64,000 nt of DNA from contig NZ_MOBP01000012.1 of the NCBI RefSeq assembly GCF_003732665.1, forward strand, positions 370,325 through 434,324. Reading direction: 5' to 3'. The translations under genes and the position numbers were made by a program. Below are positions 1 to 6,781 of this stretch, one piece after another; the stretch's first letter is position 1, and each line of letters starts with the position of its first letter. The notes under the pieces are model-generated. The model ran no database searches and was not told where the DNA came from. It saw only the letters and a list, made by a program, of their open reading frames with translations. The DNA comes from Pseudomonas frederiksbergensis (GTDB lineage: Bacteria; Pseudomonadota; Gammaproteobacteria; Pseudomonadales; Pseudomonadaceae).

Positions 1-297
1 GACGATCCCGGTCAGGGTCGCGAGGCCGCCCCAGAGGATCAGGCTGACAAAAATCAGCTTCTTCACGCTGTGCTTCTGCGCATAGATCGCGCCCGGCACC
101 TGGAAAAAGAAGTAACCAAGGAAGAACAGCGCGCCGAGCATCGACGACAGGCCTGGGGTGATCATCAGGTCTTCGGCCATCCCGGAGGCGGCGGCGAACC
201 CGTAGTTGGCGCGATCCAGATACGCCAGGCTGTAGGTGATGAAGACGATGGGCATGATGTACCACCAGCGGCGGGTGGCGAGTGTTGCGGTTTTCAT
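1..297 (-). CDS. kguT: MFS transporter, 2-ketogluconate transporter KguT (5' part only)
   Basis: Only the N-terminal 99 residues lie in the window; the gene runs off the left edge. The start is the ATG at 297, and the product begins MKTATLATRRWWYIMPIVF. It shows the early part of an anion:cation symporter-type MFS protein: TM1 ends in a YLDRANYGF motif, and a second hydrophobic stretch contains FFLGYFFFQVPGAIYA. The gene lies 45 bp downstream of kguK on the same strand, which matches the kguE-kguK-kguT order known for Pseudomonas 2-ketogluconate operons. The expected role is uptake of 2-ketogluconate across the inner membrane before KguK phosphorylates it. The family is clear; the substrate is inferred from the operon. 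Confidence 0.85.
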   Translation of the reverse strand, partial: MKTATLATRRWWYIMPIVFITYSLAYLDRANYGFAAASGMAEDLMITPGLSSMLGALFFLGYFFFQVPGAIYAQKHSVKKLIFVSLILWGGLATLTGIV

Positions 298-342
298 GAT
301 GGTGCTCCTGAGCTTGTTGTTTTTGTCGCAGCAGGTAACGGT

Positions 343-1377
343 TTAAATCTTCAATGCCTGGGCGGGCGTCTTCGCGAGCAAGCCCGCTCCCACAGTTGAA
401 TGCATTCCAATGTGGGAGCGGGCTTGCTCGCGAATGGCGGCTTCAAATCCAGCCGATAATTCAAGCCGGGTGGGCAACCCCTCCATATCCCCCCGACTCT
501 GCACCGCCCGGCTGCCAATCCAGTTGGCGCGCTGCACGGCATCGGCAAAGCTGAGGTTTTCCAGGAGGGCGCTGATCATGCCGACGGCAAACCCGTCGCC
601 GGCGCCCACGGTGTCGACTACGGTTTCCACCGGCACGCCGGCGACGAAACCCTGGTCCAGGTGTGTGCGGTAATACGCACCGTGTGGCCCCAGTTTGATC
701 GCCACCGCTTCAACCCCTTGGTCGAGGTAAAACGCGGCGATGTCGGCAGGGTCTTCAAACCCGGTGAGCAAACGACCTTCGCTCAACCCCGGCAGCACCC
801 AGTGGGCGAGGGCGGCGAGGCTGTTGATCTCGGTGATCATCTGCTGCTCGCTGGCCCACAGGCTCGGGCGCAGGTTCGGGTCGAAGGACACACTGCGCCC
901 GGCCTCGCGCATGCGGGTCATCAGTTCGAAGGACATTTCCCGGGCACTGGCGGAAAGCGCCGGGGGAATGCCGGTGGCGTGCAAATGCCGGGCATTCAAC
1001 AGCTCGGGTTTGATCGACTGCACCGACAAGTGGCTGGCCGCCGATCCACGGCGGAAATACTCGACCACCGGGTCGCTGCCATCGTCGGCGCGGGACTTGA
1101 GTTGAAAACCGGTCGGGTGCGCCGGGTCGATATCGACATGAGTGCAATCCAGGCCTTCTTTGGCCAGCGTATCGATCACGAAACGCCCCAACGAATCAGC
1201 GCCCACCCGGCTCAGCCACGAGACGTTAAACCCCAGCCGCGACAAGCCGATGGCGACGTTGCTGTCCGCCCCGGCAATGCGCTTATGAAACTGGCTAACC
1301 GCCGCCAGGTCGCCGCTCTGTTCAGCGACGAACATCGCCATGGTTTCGCCAAACGACAGAATATCGATCTCAGACAT
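343..1377 (-). CDS. kguK: 2-ketogluconate kinase KguK (PfkB family) with a REP-derived C-terminal tail
   Basis: PfkB/ribokinase-family sugar kinase, expected to phosphorylate 2-ketogluconate at C6. Visible motifs are the N-terminal GADSNVAIGLSRLG segment and the C-terminal anion-hole and catalytic motif VDTVGAGDGFAVGM, whose Asp is the expected base. The start overlaps the end of kguE by 8 bp, so translation is probably coupled. The frame does not stop at the end of the kinase fold. It runs through the REP pair at 371-434, giving a tail starting REQARSHIGMHS and ending ALKI. The protein is therefore 344 residues, about 30 more than I expect for this family. Function is well supported; whether the tail matters is unknown. 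Confidence 0.9.
   Translation of the reverse strand: MSEIDILSFGETMAMFVAEQSGDLAAVSQFHKRIAGADSNVAIGLSRLGFNVSWLSRVGADSLGRFVIDTLAKEGLDCTHVDIDPAHPTGFQLKSRADDGSDPVVEYFRRGSAASHLSVQSIKPELLNARHLHATGIPPALSASAREMSFELMTRMREAGRSVSFDPNLRPSLWASEQQMITEINSLAALAHWVLPGLSEGRLLTGFEDPADIAAFYLDQGVEAVAIKLGPHGAYYRTHLDQGFVAGVPVETVVDTVGAGDGFAVGMISALLENLSFADAVQRANWIGSRAVQSRGDMEGLPTRLELSAGFEAAIREQARSHIGMHSTVGAGLLAKTPAQALKI
371..434. repeat. REP pair, head type A, short spacer
   Basis: Two inverted copies of the type A head (core GCGGGCTTGCTCGCGAA and its complement) are separated by a short spacer containing GAATGCATTCC. The pair lies inside the 3' end of kguK rather than in a true intergenic gap. Confidence 0.9.
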
Positions 1378-2152
1378 GAGCGCTCTCCAACCGTGATTGA
1401 CCGAGGCGGGCGAGGGTGGCGACGTGTTCGGTGGTCAGTTGCACCAGGTCGTCGCCCTGCAACGGATACTCCGCCGCTCGCATTACGCCTTGGGCCATGT
1501 GCCGCAGCAGTTGTTCCCACAGATGCAGGTCGGCGGCGCTCGGCGGTATCGCCACCAATTTGCCGTCGACCCGACGCGCCACAGCCTTGCAATGCACATA
1601 ACCGACATGCCGCCCGAGCAACCGCGCGGCGCTGGCGGCGGACTGGTCCTGCCATTGCCAGTTGCCGATGTCGAAGGTCATCTTGATCGGCAGGTTGTGC
1701 TGCTCGACTTCAGTGAAGAAGCGCTGGAACGGCTCAATGCGCCCGCCGTGCAGGGTCTGGTCGTTTTCTACCAGCAGATGCACCGGGCTCTGGCTGAGTT
1801 GGCGAGCCAGCGCGTCGAGATCATTGTTGTCAGTGAAGTAACCGAGGGAGACTTTAAGCCACTTGGCACCGAACAACTGGGCGCGGTGCAGAGTCTTGAG
1901 CAGTTCGGGATTGGGCTGCGATTGCCCGGCCAGCCACAGTTCCATCGGCGAGGAATACACGCTTTCGAGGCCGCGAGCCTGGGTGTCATCCGCCAATTGC
2001 GCCGGGTCTTCGTGGGTCAGCAACTCTTCGCGCCATTCAATGCGCGTCGCGCCGGCGGCGGCGAGCAAATCGACGAAACTGCCCTGGCCGCGCTGGCGCA
2101 CCAGGTCGGCGCCGTAACTGGACAGGCTGATGGAGACGGGTGGTTTATTCAT
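1370..2152 (-). CDS. kguE: KguE, sugar phosphate isomerase/epimerase-like protein
   Basis: A 260-residue protein of the AP-endonuclease-2/xylose isomerase-like TIM-barrel family. Residues near the likely metal site are visible in LLVENDQT, MTFDIGNWQW and VGYVHCKAV, where Glu, Asp and His could bind a divalent metal. It is the first gene after ptxS and precedes kguK with an 8 bp overlap, the order known for the Pseudomonas kgu operon. Its biochemical step in 2-ketogluconate catabolism is not firmly established to my knowledge. A PtxS operator palindrome lies 13 bp upstream of its ATG. The family call is strong; the gene name is based on context. Confidence 0.85.
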   Translation of the reverse strand: MNKPPVSISLSSYGADLVRQRGQGSFVDLLAAAGATRIEWREELLTHEDPAQLADDTQARGLESVYSSPMELWLAGQSQPNPELLKTLHRAQLFGAKWLKVSLGYFTDNNDLDALARQLSQSPVHLLVENDQTLHGGRIEPFQRFFTEVEQHNLPIKMTFDIGNWQWQDQSAASAARLLGRHVGYVHCKAVARRVDGKLVAIPPSAADLHLWEQLLRHMAQGVMRAAEYPLQGDDLVQLTTEHVATLARLGQSRLESAHV

Positions 2153-2165
2153 TGTTATCTACCTC

Positions 2166-2179
2166 TGAAACCGGTTTCA
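2166..2179. promoter_or_regulatory. PtxS operator upstream of kguE
   Basis: The perfect 14 bp palindrome TGAAACCGGTTTCA lies just upstream of the kguE start. It is identical to a second copy upstream of ptxS and matches the known PtxS recognition palindrome. Repressor binding relieved by 2-ketogluconate is the expected mode. Confidence 0.9.
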
Positions 2180-2232
2180 TTTTTGTTCAAAAAAAGGGTG
2201 TGTCTTTAAGTTGTCGGGGGTTTCAAGGACGC

Positions 2233-2309
2233 CTTCGCGAGCAAGCCCTCTCCCACAGGTGATTTGTGTACGCCGCCAATCCAATGTGGGAGCGGGCTTG
2301 CTCGCGAAG
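2233..2309. repeat. REP pair, head type A
   Basis: Inverted type A heads fill most of the gap between ptxS and kguE. The left head carries a change (CCCTCTCCCACA instead of CCCGCTCCCACA). Confidence 0.9.
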
Positions 2310-2321
2310 AGGCCGGCCCAT

Positions 2322-3347
2322 TCACCGCAAATCCCCCTGCGTCGACCCACGCACAACCAACCGCGCCGCAAAATCCATCGTCCGCACCGGCCCGACATCC
2401 CCGCGCAAGCGCTTGAGCAAACACTCAAACGCACTCGCGCCAATCTCCGCCGTCGGCTGGGCGAGGGCGGTGATGCCGCTGCCCACCAACGGATACCAAT
2501 CCAGATCATCCAGGGCCATCAGCCCGACCTCCTTGAACAGGTCGCAGCCCAATTCACGCAAGGAATGAGTGCTGGCCAATGCCGCAATCCCATTGGCACA
2601 GAACAGCGCTTTCGGCCCAGGGCCAGGTGTATCGAGGAAGGTTTTCAAACGGGAAGTGAGGTCGCTGCCGGTTTCGACGACAGCCCCTTGCAGCACCGAA
2701 CGCTGCCCGATCTGCGCCTTGAAACTGCTCACCCGCTCTATCCGCGAACTGGTGCCGTCAAAGGGTTCCGTCACCAGTAACACATCGCGATAACCGCGTT
2801 CTTCAAGGTGGGTGAGGGCCATTTCGACGGCGGCCGGGTTATCCAGCCCGACCAAATCGCTCTCGAGCTGTTCAACCTTGCGATCCACCAGCACCAGCGG
2901 CATTTCCCGATGCAGTTCCCGCAGCTCATCGCGGTGATGACCCAGGGTGTTCACGATCAAGCCTTCGATGTTGTACGAACGCAGCAGCGCCAGATGCTGG
3001 CGTTCCTGCTCGTCGTCGCGATCGGTATTGCACACCACCAGGCTGTAGCCGTGCTGCCGGCAAGCGGTTTCCACGCCATGCATCACGGCAATCGAATAAG
3101 GGTTACGGATATCGGCCACCAGCATGCCGATCAGGCGTGTGCGTCCGCGTTTCAGGCCACGGGCCATCTGGTTCGGGCGGTAGCCGAGTTCGGCAATCGC
3201 CTGCTCGATGCGCAAAGCGATGGCATCGGAGAGCAGGGCGCGGTCATCGCCGATGAAGCGCGAGACGCTGGCCTTCGAAACGCCGGCGCGGTCGGCGACG
3301 TCAAGCATGGTCACGCGGCTGCGTTGGGCGGCGGAAAAATCGTTCAT
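2322..3347 (-). CDS. ptxS: LacI-family transcriptional regulator PtxS
   Basis: A 341-residue LacI/GalR-type repressor. The N-terminal helix-turn-helix (about residues 14-60, VTMLDVADRAGVSKASVSRF) is followed by the hinge segment NQMARGLKRGRTRLIGMLVAD and a periplasmic-binding-protein-like sensor domain. It sits directly upstream of kguE on the same strand. Perfect TGAAACCGGTTTCA palindromes precede both ptxS itself and kguE. This matches known PtxS behaviour: autorepression and repression of the kgu operon, relieved by 2-ketogluconate. The ATG at 3347 has an AAGG-type ribosome site upstream. Confidence 0.93.
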   Translation of the reverse strand: MNDFSAAQRSRVTMLDVADRAGVSKASVSRFIGDDRALLSDAIALRIEQAIAELGYRPNQMARGLKRGRTRLIGMLVADIRNPYSIAVMHGVETACRQHGYSLVVCNTDRDDEQERQHLALLRSYNIEGLIVNTLGHHRDELRELHREMPLVLVDRKVEQLESDLVGLDNPAAVEMALTHLEERGYRDVLLVTEPFDGTSSRIERVSSFKAQIGQRSVLQGAVVETGSDLTSRLKTFLDTPGPGPKALFCANGIAALASTHSLRELGCDLFKEVGLMALDDLDWYPLVGSGITALAQPTAEIGASAFECLLKRLRGDVGPVRTMDFAARLVVRGSTQGDLR

Positions 3348-3386
3348 GGCGGTGGACCTTATTTTTTTGGGGCGAGACAGTCGGCC

Positions 3387-3400
3387 TGAAACCGGTTTCA
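3387..3400. promoter_or_regulatory. PtxS operator upstream of ptxS
   Basis: A second exact copy of TGAAACCGGTTTCA, about 40 bp upstream of the ptxS ATG, consistent with autoregulation. Confidence 0.9.
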
Positions 3401-3487
3401 GTGAGCGTCAAAAGTTACAGGTTCGTCAAGTACGGAAACCTCGGTTGGTGATAAAAAACCATTATAAAACCGACAGACGGTCGATAA

Positions 3488-3534
3488 ACCTGTCAGATAT
3501 GACAGTAGAAAGAGCCGCCTTATCGGCATTTAAT
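3488..3534 (+). promoter_or_regulatory. lux-box-like palindrome and -10 element upstream of the adhesin-like cassette
   Basis: The 16 bp dyad CTGTCA-GATA-TGACAG (3490-3505) sits in a 20 bp frame (3488-3507) resembling LuxR/LasR-type boxes. A good -10 candidate, TTTAAT, lies at 3529-3534. A start site near 3541 would put the palindrome centre at about -43, the usual activator position overlapping -35. The same dyad, with a different 4 bp centre, precedes the gene at 9241-9693. The regulator is not in the window. Confidence 0.6.
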
Positions 3535-3585
3535 TCACTTCAACAGGACCCATAACCACACAGAGTATGTTTAAAGGGGGCAGAC

Positions 3586-4410
3586 ATGTCGTTATCTGAC
3601 ATTCACGAAGGCTCTGAAGGTGTTTTACTTGCCGACGCTCCTACAGTAGATGGTGTGCCTGAAAGCGACCTGGAGGGAAAACTTCCAGCAGAAGTGCTTT
3701 TGAATGGTGGACAGGCACGAGTTAAAAGGTGGCCTGTCTATGCAGACCAACCCGGAGAAGTTGATGAACTCACTGTCTTTTGGCGGCGCGAGGGAATAAC
3801 AACCACCCTCTACCAAGAGAGAAAAAACGGGCCAATTACCGAGACTGAGTTTCTGATCCCAATCACCGTCGATTTATTGCAGGGCGATGGCATTGCCTAC
3901 CTCTGGTATCGCGTTCGGCCTATACCAGGAAACCCGGTTAATTCGGTAGAAAAGAAGCTCACCATTGATCACAGCGTTATTCCATTACCCCAACTATCGA
4001 AGGTGGATTTCCCCGACGCGACACCGTGGGGTTATTTAAACTGCGTTATTAAACGGCCGATCTGGTTGGGTGTTTATATAAACATCCCCTTTCAAGGTTT
4101 ACGGGCTGACGATGAATGCGTTTATACCAGTCGAGGCTATAGCTCATTAAATGGTGGTGACCAATATTTCCTGGACGGAACTGAAGGTGTATTCACCTAT
4201 ACATTGACTGCCGCGGACGCAAACAATATGCACGGATTTGAGCCGACGCCCATTCCCTTTACTACATACCTTGACCGCTTGATTAAGGATTCTTCCCTGG
4301 GCGTGTCCTACAAAATAAGGAGACGTGGTGTATTTATTGGTACGGCAACAGAAAAGATTGTAAAGGTTGACCGAACGCGTTCAGGAGACACTCCATGTGG
4401 CCCGTCCTGA
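3586..4410 (+). CDS. Unrecognised protein with two beta-sandwich-like domains
   Basis: A 274-residue protein I cannot assign to a family. It has a strong AGGGGG ribosome site before its ATG. No signal peptide or membrane segment is visible. It appears to hold two copies of a beta-rich unit: strands around ELTVFWRREG, an IPITVDLL segment, then DGIAYLWYRVRP and a linker like KLTIDHSVIPLPQL. The pattern (strand, IP-turn, aromatic strand YRV, GN/S linker, ID..P) recurs several times in the next gene. The region is visibly more A+T-rich than its flanks, with codon use to match, suggesting horizontal acquisition. It could be a structural or adhesin-like protein exported by an unusual route, or an intracellular scaffold; neither can be shown from sequence. 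Confidence 0.75.
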   Translation: MSLSDIHEGSEGVLLADAPTVDGVPESDLEGKLPAEVLLNGGQARVKRWPVYADQPGEVDELTVFWRREGITTTLYQERKNGPITETEFLIPITVDLLQGDGIAYLWYRVRPIPGNPVNSVEKKLTIDHSVIPLPQLSKVDFPDATPWGYLNCVIKRPIWLGVYINIPFQGLRADDECVYTSRGYSSLNGGDQYFLDGTEGVFTYTLTAADANNMHGFEPTPIPFTTYLDRLIKDSSLGVSYKIRRRGVFIGTATEKIVKVDRTRSGDTPCGPS

Positions 4411-4521
4411 CATCCAAGATTGACAACTGCTGTAGTTGGAGAAATGCCGAAGTTATTCGGCATGGAATTTGTTTGCATAAAAGCAACGTCGAAACACAAT
4501 TAATAGTGATGGAGAACTGTA

Positions 4522-6543
4522 ATGAATGCTAAGCAAGAAGTTGCAGAAATTGATAGAGAACTGTATCGAACTCAGTCGATTGGCGTTACGGCCGGCCCTC
4601 CAGTTCGAATTCCCGATGTACTAAGCCCTACTGATAGGCGCGTGCCGGTCAGCAAACTCGGAGCCGGTGCTCGTCTACAAGCGATCGTTCCTGCCTGGCC
4701 AATCCAGGACCTGAATGACCGGGTAGGTGTGTTCATAAAAAGGACGGCGGCACCAGCCGCCGCTTGGGAGGAGGTTTTCTTTTTCTTTGCCGGTCCGTTA
4801 GGCACACGACCTCCCGAATATACCGATTCCTATATCCCGGCCGACAAACTACTCGAGGACAACCCGCCGGCGACACCCACTAGTTGGGATATCCAATATA
4901 GGGCTGGACCACCCGTTGGTAACGCTCATAGGTCGGATGTCACGACCGTCATTATTGACCGTAGAGCGCCCTATCAGGCTGCTCCAGGAGGGCCTAAAGC
5001 ACGGCCGCCGCTGGCAACATTGCCCACATTGTCGGCAGGCAACTTGATAGACGATGCCTTTATTGTCCGCAACCCGGGTGGCATGGCAGTAACTGTTCCG
5101 ACAGGCTACCAAAATCCCTTGCCCACAGATCACATCAGGTTCTATATCAGCAGGACTTACTCGCTGACTAACCCTGATGCCCCACTTTGGGAGGGAGCTA
5201 TTGGTACGGGAACCTTTACGGTTCCGGTTGCAGATGTACGAGATATCAGCCCGGACGCTGTATATGCCTACTACATATTGAGCGATGAAGTGGGGAATGT
5301 AAGCGCACTCTCTGCTGCGCAGGGACTGGGTGTCAGATTTGCGCCGCTTCCCGTTCTTGACCCCCCTGTCATCCCTTTGGCGCGGGACGAAACTGATCAG
5401 TTAATCGATCTGAAAGACTGCCGCGAAACGGGCGGCGTTACGATTGAACTGAAAAGAGTACCTGATATCTTGGGCACCGATGAAGTCAGGTTCATGTGGA
5501 ATAATGAAGAAGTGCAAGTTCTTCCGTTCAATACTCTTGATCCGCTTATCTCTACAGTACCCTATGATACGATCTTCACAGATTACTATAAAGATGGTGT
5601 TGATACGGAAACTGACGTACCTGTAAAGGTGGAATGCATTTTACTTCGCAACACCACTATAATTAGTCGCTCAAGTAGAGATATATTTTCAAATCTTTAT
5701 TATCCTGGACCTGTGAACCCGGTAGATCCGAATCCCGTTAATAACGAATTGGAGGCGCCGCATATCACGAGTACCGCAGTGAATGATGTTTTGGAGCCTG
5801 AAGACTATAACAAGGAAGCAACGGTAGCCTTTGATCTCTGGGTGGATCCTGATAAACCCGTGAAAGCGGGGCAGCAAATCTTTGGCGAGTACGCAGGTCA
5901 ACGGTTTGGCCCAGAGTTTGTAACGGATGGTCAAACGGAAGTCACTATGGGTCTGCCGTGGGCATTGATTAATAGCGGTGGTTTGGGGGGCAATAAGCCG
6001 CTTCAATATTTTGTTTCTGATATCGGCGGTGTCAATGAAAACCCATCGCCGATCACTCAAGTAACCAACAATGCGCTCGTCATCGAGATGAAAGCACCGG
6101 AGATTGATCGGGAATACCCAGGCGAAAACATAATACTTTGCTCTGATCTCACCGCCGCAGGTTATGGAGCGGTCGTAAAAATCCCGGGCAACACCGAACA
6201 TCTGTTACTTGGACGAAAAGTTACCCTGCGCGCCCAAGGATACAGAAATGCGGCGATGGATGACCTTTCACCTGGTACTGCATTTACGTCTCCAATAGCG
6301 CATGAAATTGTCGGGACTGAACCTGCCGATGGTTTTGAAATGGAACTTGAACCATATAATCCATATATCAGAAATATCCCTGTACCGCCTCCAACTCCTA
6401 TTCCTGATCCACCAGGCCAATACATCGGATACTGGAAAATTTGGTATGAGGTCGAAATCAACGGTACGCAGTACCCTTCCGATGAGTTCACCTCGATCAT
6501 TAACCTAGTCAATGTGGTAGGTGAATATTGCGAAGACCAGTAG
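4522..6543 (+). CDS. Large beta-domain repeat protein, unrecognised
   Basis: A 673-residue protein with a GGAG ribosome site before ATG 4522. I see repeated Ig-like or fibronectin-like beta units of roughly 110-130 residues. Typical ends include WDIQYRAGPPVGN...VIIDRRAP, YAYYILSDEVGNVSALS and KPLQYFVSDIGGVNENPS. A proline-rich linker, PVPPPTPIPDPP, precedes the last unit. No Sec or Tat signal, LPXTG motif or transmembrane helix is visible. The shared repeat pattern with the upstream 274-residue protein suggests the two arose by duplication and work together. They lie directly before an autotransporter, so a cell-surface role is attractive but unproven. The gene is followed by a hairpin. Confidence 0.75.
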   Translation: MNAKQEVAEIDRELYRTQSIGVTAGPPVRIPDVLSPTDRRVPVSKLGAGARLQAIVPAWPIQDLNDRVGVFIKRTAAPAAAWEEVFFFFAGPLGTRPPEYTDSYIPADKLLEDNPPATPTSWDIQYRAGPPVGNAHRSDVTTVIIDRRAPYQAAPGGPKARPPLATLPTLSAGNLIDDAFIVRNPGGMAVTVPTGYQNPLPTDHIRFYISRTYSLTNPDAPLWEGAIGTGTFTVPVADVRDISPDAVYAYYILSDEVGNVSALSAAQGLGVRFAPLPVLDPPVIPLARDETDQLIDLKDCRETGGVTIELKRVPDILGTDEVRFMWNNEEVQVLPFNTLDPLISTVPYDTIFTDYYKDGVDTETDVPVKVECILLRNTTIISRSSRDIFSNLYYPGPVNPVDPNPVNNELEAPHITSTAVNDVLEPEDYNKEATVAFDLWVDPDKPVKAGQQIFGEYAGQRFGPEFVTDGQTEVTMGLPWALINSGGLGGNKPLQYFVSDIGGVNENPSPITQVTNNALVIEMKAPEIDREYPGENIILCSDLTAAGYGAVVKIPGNTEHLLLGRKVTLRAQGYRNAAMDDLSPGTAFTSPIAHEIVGTEPADGFEMELEPYNPYIRNIPVPPPTPIPDPPGQYIGYWKIWYEVEINGTQYPSDEFTSIINLVNVVGEYCEDQ

Positions 6544-6563
6544 ATTGATAGAAACAGGTTTCT

Positions 6564-6597
6564 GCCACGACAACGAACTGAAAAACGTTGTCGTGGC
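6564..6597 (+). terminator. Stem-loop after the 673-residue gene
   Basis: A 12 bp perfect stem (GCCACGACAACG with its complement) encloses a 10-base A-rich loop, 20 bp after the stop. The T-run after it is weak (CTCCTTTC), so it may be an imperfect terminator or a 3' end protector. Confidence 0.6.
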
Positions 6598-6781
6598 GGA
6601 CTCCTTTCAAACGTTAGGCGGTTTTCTTACCAGCTGAAACGCCATATTCCGCTGCAGAAAAAGATTTTTCCTACATTCGATCCTCATTGCAATCGATAGG
6701 CTTGCCGACGTTCTGGTGAGACCTTTCTTGGAGTTCCGTCAAGCAGGTCCATTCAACATTTGACAGGTGCGGTGGTTCAAT

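Noticed and set aside
6751..6766. Possible third lux-box-like site before the autotransporter
   Set aside because: Only the TGACAG half-site is present; the left half (ATTCAA) does not match CTGTCA.
6767..6781. GTG start for the autotransporter
   Set aside because: It gives five more residues without a better ribosome site; ATG 6782 leaves a normal signal region, though the GTG cannot be excluded.
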